Positions 1 to 4,768 of a stretch of DNA of 5,786 bases are shown one piece after another. Made by a program: the position numbers and the translations under genes. The number at the start of each line of letters is the position of its first letter. The first letter of the stretch is position 1. The stretch is from Methylocystaceae bacterium (lineage in GTDB: Bacteria; Pseudomonadota; Alphaproteobacteria; Rhizobiales; Beijerinckiaceae): contig PLZT01000273.1 of the NCBI GenBank assembly GCA_003152255.1, positions 294-6,079 of the forward strand. The letters are read 5' to 3'. Under the pieces are notes generated by a model that saw only the letters and a list, made by a program, of their open reading frames with translations, made no database searches and was not told where the DNA came from.

Positions 1-2
1 CC

Positions 3-173
3 GAAATGGCGGCTCTGCGCGCTTACCTGCGACAGCGCGAGCGCCTGCTGGACTATGCGGCGGCGCATATCCAGCACATGCAGAAGGCGCTGACGCAGAT
101 GAACCTTCAACTCCATCATGTCGTATCCGACATTACGGGTGTCACGGGTATGCTGATCATCCGGGCGATCGTC
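3..173 (+). pseudogene. IS110-family transposase, internal fragment
   Basis: This is a piece of an IS110-type transposase, a DEDD enzyme that moves insertion sequences. The frame enters from the left edge as E-M-A-A-L-R-A-Y-L-R and continues through HIQHMQKALTQMNLQLHHV and SDITGVTGM to IIRAIV, a block I recognise as typical of the middle of these proteins. After IIRAIV the usual A-G-E-R-D-P continuation is lost, and the frame runs on to 503 only as antisense of the next genes. The element therefore breaks at about position 173. About 57 residues remain of a protein usually 300-400 aa long, so it cannot be active. Where the 5' part lies cannot be seen. Family assignment is from remembered motifs, not a search. 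Confidence 0.8.
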
Positions 174-236
174 CGCACCGGTGAGCGCGCCTTTCAGCGG
201 TTCCGGTGTCATTGGCTTTGCGGGGCTCTCGGTCAT
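174..236 (-). pseudogene. Start of an unidentified minus-strand gene, cut by the IS110 fragment
   Basis: A minus-strand frame opens at ATG 234-236 and reads M-T-E-S-P-A-K-P-M-T-P-E-P-L-K-G-A-L-T-G, then A-D-D-R. It starts 36 nt after the stop of the DUF2945 gene on the same strand, as expected for a second operon gene. The frame stays open to the left edge of the window, but from about 173 leftwards it is antisense of the IS110 transposase fragment. Only about 21 residues are likely native. The upstream sequence has only a weak ribosome binding site. I do not recognise the protein. It could be chance coding; the gene-like N-terminus and spacing are the only support. Confidence 0.3.
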
Positions 237-272
237 CGGCTGCTCGCTCTCTGGTCGGACCTGTCGGGTCTG

Positions 273-488
273 TCAGTCGCTCAGCTTGGTCAACGCCGAG
301 CCCTTGTGGGCGGCAATATGGTCGGTCTTGCTGCTCTTGATCTCGTATTGCGGCGACTCGGGGCTCGCGTGATGCGTGTGGCCCTTGTAATCGAAGTCGT
401 GGGTATGAACCCGGATGATCGTGCCGCTGACGCGACCGGCTTCCGAGTTCCACCCGACCCGATCTCCCACCTTGAATCGCTCAGGCAT
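273..488 (-). CDS. DUF2945 (HVA1/TUDOR-like) small protein
   Basis: A 71-aa protein matching the DUF2945 family, also called the hypervirulence-associated TUDOR domain. It begins M-P-E-R-F-K-V-G-D-R-V-G-W-N-S, continues with a V-S-G-T-I-I-R-V strand, then a histidine-rich stretch (THDFDYKGHTHHA), and ends with QYEIKSSKTDHIAAHKGSAL. That pattern of a small SH3-like barrel with a K/T-rich C-terminal part is what I know of the family. The length is normal and the gene looks intact. A longer start at 521 is possible, but AGGAG (plus-strand 497-501) sits 8 nt before the ATG at 488, which decides the start. The biochemical role in bacteria is not established. The gene is a survivor between two transposase fragments, and the next minus-strand gene starts 36 nt downstream. 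Confidence 0.85.
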   Translation of the reverse strand: MPERFKVGDRVGWNSEAGRVSGTIIRVHTHDFDYKGHTHHASPESPQYEIKSSKTDHIAAHKGSALTKLSD

Positions 489-539
489 CGGCGTTTCTCC
501 TGATGGCCTTTGCTCGACCATTGGGTTCCTTTACTCAAA

Positions 540-580
540 GGTACGTAAAGCGACATGGCTCTGCCTAGAAAATCGCTGAA
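540..580 (+). repeat. Possible degenerate Tn3-type terminal inverted repeat
   Basis: Just outside the stop of the Tn3-type transposase lies GGTACGTAAAGCGACATGG continuing to GAAAATCGCTGAA. Tn3-family ends are usually 38-48 bp, begin GGGG and finish with an AAAxCGxTAAG-like motif close to the tnpA stop. Here the outer end has only GG and the inner end AAAATCGCTGAA, so the match is imperfect, but position and orientation fit. No partner repeat is in the window because the other end of the transposon is missing. Confidence 0.35.
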
Positions 581-590
581 CCCCCGCTGT

Positions 591-1082
591 TTACGGGGTT
601 TTCGTTCCCCCCATTTGAGCGTGCGATTTCAGGACGATTTTTGGGGGTGGGATGCCGACCGAATCCCGGAGCTTTTCATCGGAGAAGTCGTACTCCCCGA
701 GCAGGTTGATGTGCTCCCATGAGATGACGGAGTGGTTGGCGACGGCGGCGCGGATCTCCCCTCTGAGTTCGTTGGTGGAGGCCTGACTGAGGCGATGCTC
801 AAGCAGCAGGTAATTCCAGCAGACGATGGCGTTCTTGATGAGGCGATTGCAGGTCTCGGCGATCTCCTGCTCCTCCTTGTCTCCGGTGCTGAATTCACGC
901 GGGTTGCCGACGGCGATCGCGCGAGTGAACCGATTACCGAGTTCGATCCTGTTAAGCAGGTTCTCGATCGCCATGCGCAATTCGACATCATCAATGTAAC
1001 GCAGGATGAACATGGATTTGATGATCCGGCCGAACGCCTTGAGAGCGGTATAAAGGCTGTGCTGTCTGGAGTAGGAATTCAG
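591..1082 (-). pseudogene. tnpA: Tn3-family transposase, C-terminal fragment
   Basis: This is the C-terminal end of a Tn3-family DDE transposase. Reading on the minus strand from 1082, the frame gives L-N-S-Y-S-R-Q-H-S-L-Y, then the conserved AFGRIIKS and LRYIDDVELR, the block TRAIAVGNPREF, then EEQEIAE followed by NAIVCWNYL, and HINLLGEYDFSDEKLRDS near the end. The glutamate-rich EEQEIAE block is where the third acidic residue of the DDE triad is expected. About 163 residues remain of a protein usually near 1,000 aa. The native stop TAA at 591-593 is kept. Upstream, the frame meets TAA at 1086-1088, within DNA that belongs to the adjoining IS21 element, so the gene was split there. The ATG at 1013 is internal, not a start. 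It is non-functional. Confidence 0.88.
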
Positions 1083-1090
1083 CTGTTATT

Positions 1091-1111
1091 CGGCGTGCAA
1101 AATTGACCCCC
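1091..1111 (+). repeat. IS21 left-end repeat L1
   Basis: CGGCGTG followed by CAAAATTGACCCCC. It matches the copy at 1125-1145 at 20 of 21 positions (G versus C at position 7). Tandem repeats of this kind inside the ends are the transposase-binding sites of IS21-family elements. Confidence 0.75.
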
Positions 1112-1124
1112 ATATGAGGGGAAT

Positions 1125-1145
1125 CGGCGTCCAAAATTGACCCCC
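1125..1145 (+). repeat. IS21 left-end repeat L2
   Basis: CGGCGTC followed by CAAAATTGACCCCC, the second copy of the terminal repeat. It starts 34 bp after the first in the same orientation. It lies 55 bp upstream of the istA start codon and so also sits in the istA leader. Confidence 0.75.
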
Positions 1146-1200
1146 TCCAGTGTGGTTTAGACAGTCTGCTCGTTGTGGTTGAACGAGCAGGCGGTGGGGG

Positions 1201-1530
1201 ATGTTGATAGTGGAGACGATAGGCCGGATCCGGCGCGAGCATTTCGTCAAAGGCAAGACGATCAAGGAGATCGTTCGCGATCTGGGCATTTCAAGGAACA
1301 CCGTCCGTAAGGCGTTGCGCTCGGAGGAGACGTCGTTTGGTTACGGGCGCGATACGCAACCGCTGCCTAAGCTCGGACCTTGGTCCAAAAAGCTCGACGA
1401 TTTGCTGGGGACGAACGCGAAGAAGCTGGCGCGAGAGCGGCTGACTTTGATCCGCGTTTTCGAGGACTTGCGCGGACTTGGCTATGAAGGCGGCTATGAC
1501 GCCGTGCGGCGCTATGCGCGGGACTCGTGG
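1201..1530 (+). pseudogene. istA: IS21-family transposase IstA, N-terminal fragment
   Basis: IstA is the DDE transposase of IS21 elements and works with the ATPase IstB. The fragment begins M-L-I-V-E-T-I-G-R-I-R-R-E-H-F and contains the N-terminal helix-turn-helix at about residues 21-40 (IKEIVRDLGISRNTVRKALR). A linker follows, then LARERLTLIRVFEDLR and GYEGGYDAVRRYAR at about residues 77-107. After YAR at about 1521 the family sequence is lost, and the open frame continues to 1779 only as antisense of the next gene. The DDE catalytic core and istB are absent. About 107 residues survive of a protein usually near 500 aa. A G-rich stretch (GGTGGGGG) precedes the ATG. Confidence 0.85.
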
Positions 1531-1557
1531 CGCTGGGCGCGTTTTTCGGGGCTGGGG

Positions 1558-1586
1558 GCAACTTCACTTTCCGGAAGTGAAGTTGC
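1558..1586. terminator. Perfect 12-bp stem hairpin, possible terminator of paralogue copy 1
   Basis: GCAACTTCACTT (1558-1569) and AAGTGAAGTTGC (1575-1586) are perfect reverse complements around the 5-nt loop TCCGG. The stem begins 16 nt after the TAG stop of the minus-strand gene that ends at 1602, the position expected of an intrinsic terminator. There is no run of T on either side (CCCCCAGCC follows on the minus strand), so it may instead be an mRNA 3' protective structure or a protein-binding palindrome. Confidence 0.5.
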
Positions 1587-1601
1587 GGCGCCAGCGACGC
1601 C

Positions 1602-1895
1602 CTACGCCTTCTCGCCCTGCCGAAGGAACCAATTAAGCCGGCGCTGGGCGCGCTTCAGGATCGCCAGGGCGGATCGTTCAAGCCCACGATCCCCCCGCGC
1701 CTTCGCCGCTATGCGCAAAGCATCCGCGCGCTCGATAATCTCGCGGAGCTTCGCGGGCTGGGCTTCGGCGATTTCCTGATATGAGACCGTCAATAGAATT
1801 TCCCGCCGTTCGCCTCGCGGAAAATGCGTGCGAGGGCGTCCGCGCTTCGTGGGCGCTTCGGTTACGGAGCCATCGGGGGAGAGCGCGAGGGTCAC
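1602..1895 (-). CDS. Unknown small basic protein, paralogue copy 1 (GTG start, likely leaderless)
   Basis: A 97-aa protein of unknown function. It has a short variable N-terminus (MTLALSPDGSVTEAPT) and a basic AT-hook-like patch KRGRPRTHFPRGERRE at residues 17-32. A mainly helical remainder follows, with the segments EIAEAQPAKLREIIERADAL and RIAAKARGDRGLERSALAI, and it ends WFLRQGEKA. It is about 70% identical over about 79 residues to the gene at 2331-2684. The GTG at 1893-1895 is chosen because it aligns with the ATG of that paralogue and lies 7 nt after a -10-like hexamer; upstream of it the two frames no longer match. No ribosome binding site is present, in keeping with a leaderless message. 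It is divergent from the ParB-type remnant. DNA binding is only inferred from the GRP patch. Confidence 0.65.
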   Translation of the reverse strand: MTLALSPDGSVTEAPTKRGRPRTHFPRGERREILLTVSYQEIAEAQPAKLREIIERADALRIAAKARGDRGLERSALAILKRAQRRLNWFLRQGEKA

Positions 1896-1902
1896 GGCGA
1901 GG

Positions 1903-1930
1903 AAGATAGACTTCGCGGCGGCAACGTCAA
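1903..1930 (-). promoter_or_regulatory. Promoter of paralogue copy 1
   Basis: On the minus strand, TTGACG (1925-1930) and TATCTT (1903-1908) are separated by 16 nt, and the GTG start codon follows after 7 nt (CCTCGCC). The predicted transcription start therefore falls on or next to the start codon. The block 1925-1943 is identical to 2715-2733 upstream of the second paralogue. Confidence 0.55.
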
Positions 1931-1953
1931 GAAAATGCGGGCGATTGCGGCAA

Positions 1954-2422
1954 AGACCACGGCGGCGACGACTCCGACGACCTCGCATGGGACGCGAATT
2001 TCTGGCGGCGCGACATGACGCGCGATGCGAAGATCATGCTTTACGCGAAACGATACCCGGAGCGAGAAAAGGGTGGGCGAGGCAAGCGATCGGATAAACT
2101 AGCCGGAATCTCGGCTAGTTTCGGGATTAGTGTAAGCCGCGCCAAGGAACTGCTTTCCAATGCCCGCAAGGTCGATGCGTTCCTGCCGAAGATCGCCGAC
2201 GAAGTGATCGCTGGCGAGCTGCTCAAGAAAATGGAAAAGGCGAAAGGCGCGCGCGAGCCCGGAACCAAACGCGGCACGACGCCCTCTAATGATACGAGGG
2301 CGTCGCCAAAAACCATCGCCGATCTTGGCGTCACATCTCAAGAGTCGTCGGACTTCCAAAAGCTCGCCGACGTGCCTCAAGCCGAGTTCGAACGCTTTTC
2401 GCCTTCGCCTCTTGCCGCTTGA
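1954..2422 (+). pseudogene. ParB-type protein remnant 1 (N-terminal domain missing)
   Basis: This is the middle and C-terminal part of a ParB-like protein of the kind found on plasmids and phages. The open frame has an ATG at 2015 (135 aa). Upstream of it, however, the same frame reads DDLAWDANFWRRDMTRDAKI, which aligns with GVNVERRHLTKSQIAM of the second remnant; N-x-x-RR-x-(L/M)-T is typical just after the ParB nuclease domain. YAKRYPE and KGGRGK follow, then a probable helix-turn-helix (SASFGISVSRAKELLSNARK). The C-terminal module is GELLKKMEKAKGAREPGTKRG, ASPKTIADLGVTSQESS and DFQKLADVPQAEFER. Family sequence stops at about 2399, where paralogue copy 2 begins, so both ends are cut. No in-frame start lies upstream and no clear ribosome binding site precedes 2015. 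A short expressed DNA-binding protein from 2015 remains possible. Confidence 0.6.
2096..2121. repeat. 10-bp perfect inverted repeat inside ParB-type remnant 1
   Basis: AAACTAGCCG (2096-2105) and CGGCTAGTTT (2112-2121) are exact reverse complements with a 6-nt loop GAATCT. It lies 12 nt after the GRG codons of the remnant. The second ParB-type remnant has another palindrome at nearly the same place. Confidence 0.6.
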
Positions 2423-2684
2423 ACCACGCAAGCCTTCGCTCGCCGCGCTCGATGATCGCCAAGGCGTCGCGTTGAAGCCCACGATCCCCGCGCATCTTCG
2501 CCGCGACGCGCAAAGCATCCGCGCGGGCGATAATGGTCTGCAACTTCGTGGGCTGGGCTCCGGCGATCTCGGCATAGGCGATAACGAGCATGGTTTCGCG
2601 ACGCTCGCCCCGCGGAAAATGCGTGCGAGGTCTGCCAGGCTTTTTCCGGTCGATTATGCCGCCGTCTATTGTGGGCATTAGCAT
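2331..2684 (-). CDS. Unknown small basic protein, paralogue copy 2 (likely leaderless, extended C-terminus)
   Basis: A 117-aa paralogue of the gene at 1602-1895. It starts M-L-M-P-T-I-D-G-G-I-I-D-R, has the basic patch KKPGRPRTHFPRGERRE at residues 14-30, and shares the helical body (EIAGAQPTKLQTIIARADAL, AAKMRGDRGLQRDALAII) ending WFKRQEAKA. Copy 1 stops at this point. Copy 2 continues for 22 residues (2334-2399) that are read from the antisense of the ParB-type remnant, so its tail is an acquired extension. The ATG at 2682-2684 is preferred because it lies 6 nt after a -10-like TATTTT; an ATG two codons later is also possible. A longer frame from 2792 lacks counterpart sequence in copy 1. 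Function unknown. Confidence 0.65.
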   Translation of the reverse strand: MLMPTIDGGIIDRKKPGRPRTHFPRGERRETMLVIAYAEIAGAQPTKLQTIIARADALRVAAKMRGDRGLQRDALAIIERGERRLAWFKRQEAKAKSVRTRLEARRRAFGSPTTLEM

Positions 2685-2690
2685 GCGAGG

Positions 2691-2720
2691 AAAATACGCC
2701 TCGCGCGTCGGCGGCGTCAA
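2691..2720 (-). promoter_or_regulatory. Promoter of paralogue copy 2
   Basis: On the minus strand, TTGACG (2715-2720) and TATTTT (2691-2696) are 18 nt apart, and the ATG follows the -10 after only 6 nt (CCTCGC). The block CGTCAAGAAAATGCGGGCG (plus strand, 2715-2733) is identical to the one upstream of copy 1. The spacer between the hexamers is not conserved, which points to selection on the hexamers and the upstream block. Confidence 0.55.
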
Positions 2721-2776
2721 GAAAATGCGGGCGCTGGCGGCTTCTCGACCCCCGGCGCGCATGGTAGGATCGCGCC

Positions 2777-2944
2777 ATGAGCCAAGAGCCACAAAAGCAG
2801 GAAAGCCCGGAGCCGCTAACCGTCGACGAAATGAAGGCGGACCTGGAGAAGGCGGGCTACGGCGACCTGCTGAAGCGATTCCTGGCGCAGCGCCCGGACT
2901 TCACGGAACAGGAAGCGGTGGAACACTTCCGCGCCTTCTATTGA
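2777..2944 (+). CDS. Hypothetical 55-aa protein
   Basis: A short acidic-to-neutral ORF starting MSQEPQKQESPEPLTVDEMK and ending PDFTEQEAVEHFRAFY. After a polar, proline-containing tail it is predicted helical, with alternating charged and hydrophobic residues (ADLEKAGYGDLLKRFLAQR), and looks like a small soluble protein or a fragment of a helical bundle. AGGA at 2766-2769 stands 7 nt before the ATG, a proper ribosome binding site. It is divergent from paralogue copy 2, with start codons about 92 nt apart, and its stop directly precedes the remains of a ParB-type gene. I recognise no family. Its codon use and good translation signal favour a real gene. Confidence 0.55.
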   Translation: MSQEPQKQESPEPLTVDEMKADLEKAGYGDLLKRFLAQRPDFTEQEAVEHFRAFY

Positions 2945-3307
2945 TTTACCCGGTAAAGAATTGGCTGGCGTTAATGTCGAGCGCCGCCATCTGACAAAAG
3001 CCAAATCGCGATGGCCACCGCGATGGTGTATCCGGAGAAAAGCAGAGCAGGCCGAGGGAACGCAAATTCCTTAGAAACTAAGGAAATTAACAGCGGGGTG
3101 CTCTCGCAATGCCGCAAAATCCTTCGCCATTTACCTGCCGTCGCTGATTCCGTGATCGCGCGACGGATGACGTTCGCTGAAGGCTGTCGGTTGTGCCAAG
3201 TCGAAGAGGGGAGAATCGCGGCTGAAGCCGCGAAGATGCATCGGCTTCTCGTCGAAGCGCCGCATTGGCTCGAAGAGGTGCGTAAGGAAGGTCTCAGTTT
3301 TCCCTGA
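2940..3307 (+). pseudogene. ParB-type protein remnant 2 (N-terminal loss and one-base frameshift)
   Basis: A second ParB-type remnant, homologous to the one at 1954-2422. Frame one, from about 2940, reads I-D-L-P-G-K-E-L-A-G-V-N-V-E-R-R-H-L-T-K. The match then continues in another frame as S-Q-I-A-M-A-T-A-M-V-Y-P-E-K. The shift occurs in CTGACAAAAGC (2991-3001): one more A would restore R-R-H-L-T-K-S-Q-I-A-M. The remainder contains RAGRGN, a probable helix-turn-helix (NSGVLSQCRKILRHLPAVAD), SVIARRMTFAEGCRL and the tail LVEAPHWLEEVRKEGLSFP with stop at 3307. The ATG at 3011 (98 aa) is the only start after the shift and has no clear ribosome binding site. The N-terminal nuclease-like domain is missing. 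Confidence 0.6.
3067..3085. repeat. 8-bp perfect inverted repeat inside ParB-type remnant 2
   Basis: TTCCTTAG (3067-3074) and CTAAGGAA (3078-3085) pair exactly around AAA. It starts 8 nt after the GRG codons, close to the equivalent place of the palindrome in remnant 1 (2096-2121), though the sequences differ. Confidence 0.5.
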
Positions 3308-3325
3308 TACCTTCGGCCGGCGCCC

Positions 3326-3445
3326 TCACCGTCGCTTGAACGCCTCGCTTGCGATCTGACGCGCCCATCGCTCCCGGCGCTTTTCCTCGGCCTTCGCCTT
3401 GTCGACGACGATCGATCCCGGCAATCGATCGGCGGCGATCGGCAT
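3326..3445 (-). pseudogene. Possible C-terminal fragment of an unidentified minus-strand gene
   Basis: A minus-strand frame ends at TGA 3326-3328 with DRLPGSIVVDKAKAEEKRRE followed by R-W-A-R-Q-I-A-S-E-A-F-K-R-R. The strongly charged, helix-forming end looks like a genuine protein tail. Upstream of about 3430 the frame runs into antisense of the recombinase, so any native N-terminal part has been lost. An ATG at 3443-3445 would give 39 aa but lacks a ribosome binding site. I recognise no family. It may be chance coding. Confidence 0.3.
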
Positions 3446-3887
3446 GAACGTGGAGGATGTGTATGCGCAGAACCGGCGGCTATGGGTGCGCTTGCGCGAG
3501 AAGGGCGGCAAGCAGCACGCCATGCCGTGCCATCACAATTTAGAGGCCTACCTGCACGAATATATCGACGGCGCGGGGCTGGTGACCGATCCGAAGGCGT
3601 TGCTGTTTCAGACCTACAGCCGCGCGACCGGGCAGCTTGCCGGCAACCCCCTGCCCCAAGCGAACGCTTATGCGATGATTCAGCGCCGTGCCAAATCCGC
3701 TGGCATCACCACGCGCGTCGGCAACCACACCTTTCGCGCGACGGGCGTCACCGCTTACCTGAAGAACGGCGGCACGTTGGAGCGCGCCGCGCAGATGGCG
3801 AACCATGCCAGTACACGCACGACGCAGCTTTACGATCGTCGCGCCGAGGAAGTCACGCTCGACGAGGTGGAGCGGATACTCGTTTGA
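3426..3887 (+). pseudogene. Tyrosine recombinase (phage-type integrase), C-terminal catalytic fragment
   Basis: The C-terminal half of a tyrosine recombinase, which cuts and rejoins DNA through a phosphotyrosine bond. Recognisable family sequence starts at about A-A-I-G-M-N-V-E-D-V-Y and runs to the stop at 3885-3887. Visible catalytic parts are the beta-hairpin lysine in LREKGGKQH, the H-T-F-R box (codons at about 3726-3737), the second histidine in MANHAST, and the nucleophile tyrosine in TTQLYDRR (codon 3831-3833). Spacing from the box histidine to the tyrosine is 35 residues, normal for the family. The N-terminal DNA-binding domain and probably the first catalytic arginine are missing (N-R-S-A-A-I-G-M here, where I expect A-R-I-G-A-A-I-G-M). 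The frame upstream of 3426 belongs to unrelated DNA. It is likely inactive, but may mark the integration end of a former island. Confidence 0.85.
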
Positions 3888-3993
3888 GTCTGCGGGGCGC
3901 GGCTATCACGCAGCAACTGGCCGAGCGGAAGCGACGGCGCGGATATGGGGATGTAGGGTTTTGATTTTCGCCTGGAGGAAGGGGACGAGGTAA

Positions 3994-4731
3994 ATGACCC
4001 GCAATGAGGCACTGGCGCTCTATCGCCCAATCCGCGCGACCATCAGGCGCATTATAAGCTTGGCCGTGCCCGCCTGCGACCGCGCTGACTTTATGAGAGC
4101 CGCGAAGCAGCTTGGCCTCTGGGCCGATGGAGCCATAGTTTCTCCTGATGATAAGGCAACAGAGATGCTCGGCGATGTCGCGCTGTTCGAACCGAACCAA
4201 CGTGGTCGCCGTGCGTTTGATCGTTTTCTTTCAGGGCGGGCGCGGGAACTCGACGCCGCCGATTCTGAACTCGCCCAACGGATGGGGAAAGTGTTCTTCT
4301 CTTTGTTTCGCTGCACGGGTAAACACGAGACGGCAGGAGTTTGGCTTGATGATCTTCTCGATGGAAACCGAAGGCTTTGGCTGATGGATGAGGCCATGGA
4401 GGCAACTGCCCCCACGGGGATGACTTTTGGCGCGCGCCTGTTCGACGCGGGCGCATTTCATGCCGGGTTCGGCATCGTCGCACCTACGAATGAAGAGACA
4501 ATCGACTTCAGTGTGAAGGGTAAGACGCTCAACGGCCGCCTACCATTCCGATACTCGCTCGCCGTTACTCTCTACGGTGACAGCCTTCGTGCCGCTTCGC
4601 CATTCGATTACGGTGCAAAAGGGGCTTTGGCGTCTCTGCTGGAACGGTTCACAGGATCGGGGGCAGATTCGCATCGAATGGCAGCCCCTTCACTTCCGTT
4701 CCGCAAGGCAAAGCCTCGCAGACGCAATTGA
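3994..4731 (+). CDS. Hypothetical protein, 245 aa
   Basis: An apparently complete 245-aa soluble protein with no signal peptide or membrane segment. The N-terminal 60 residues look helical (NEALALYRPIRATIRRII). A recognisable pattern follows: LFEPNQRGRRAFDRFL at about 64-79, FFSLFR at 101-106, WLDDLLDGNRRLWLMDE at 117-133, then FGARLF and FHAGFGIVAP at 145-164. I associate this order with unnamed proteobacterial proteins of about 200 aa, some resembling SEC-C/YecA-neighbour domains, but no function is known to me. The C-terminus is basic (FRKAKPRRRN). The start has purine-rich AAGGGGACGAGG ahead of it. It begins 106 nt after the recombinase and precedes the 65-aa gene by 37 nt, probably in one operon. 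Base composition is lower in GC than the first 3.5 kb, suggesting a different origin. Confidence 0.7.
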   Translation: MTRNEALALYRPIRATIRRIISLAVPACDRADFMRAAKQLGLWADGAIVSPDDKATEMLGDVALFEPNQRGRRAFDRFLSGRARELDAADSELAQRMGKVFFSLFRCTGKHETAGVWLDDLLDGNRRLWLMDEAMEATAPTGMTFGARLFDAGAFHAGFGIVAPTNEETIDFSVKGKTLNGRLPFRYSLAVTLYGDSLRAASPFDYGAKGALASLLERFTGSGADSHRMAAPSLPFRKAKPRRRN

Positions 4732-4768
4732 GCAGAACGTTGTGAAATCACAACAGTGGAGCGAAAAG

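Larger units (their letters stand above)
1084..1530 (+). mobile_element. IS21-family element, left-end remnant
   Basis: The left end begins with TG at 1084, directly after the last recognisable codon of the split Tn3 transposase. It carries two tandem copies of a terminal repeat and then the 5' part of istA. The right part, including most of istA, istB and the right end, is missing: homology stops at about 1521-1530. The insertion into tnpA followed by loss of the distal part explains the layout. The exact left base is inferred from the TG rule for IS21 ends and from where tnpA homology stops. Confidence 0.75.

Noticed and set aside
6..503. Open plus-strand frame of 165 codons taken as one protein
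   Set aside because: Only the first 56 or so codons match IS110 transposase; the rest is antisense of the DUF2945 gene and the short gene after it.
504..535. GGAAC on the minus strand upstream of DUF2945 as an EcfG-type stress promoter
   Set aside because: No CGTT-like -10 at 16-17 nt follows it, so the match is a single short hexamer.
529..550. CTTTAC...GTAAAG inverted repeat as an operator or terminator
   Set aside because: Only 6-bp arms with a 10-nt loop and no T-tract; it overlaps the possible Tn3 end and is not distinctive.
581..600. CCCCCGC/GGGG pairing at the tnpA stop as a terminator
   Set aside because: The stem is short and partly inside the tnpA coding end, and it is better explained as C/G-rich transposon end DNA.
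1201..1779. IstA as a 192-aa protein
   Set aside because: Homology ends at about codon 107; the remainder is antisense of the minus-strand paralogue copy 1.
3482..3964. 160-codon plus-strand frame across the recombinase
   Set aside because: It is the shifted frame of the recombinase gene, rich in R/A/H from GC-rich codons, with no family motif.
4020..4483. Minus-strand frames opposite the 245-aa gene
   Set aside because: They are antisense shadows rich in S, R and P without ribosome binding sites; the plus-strand gene has the coherent protein.
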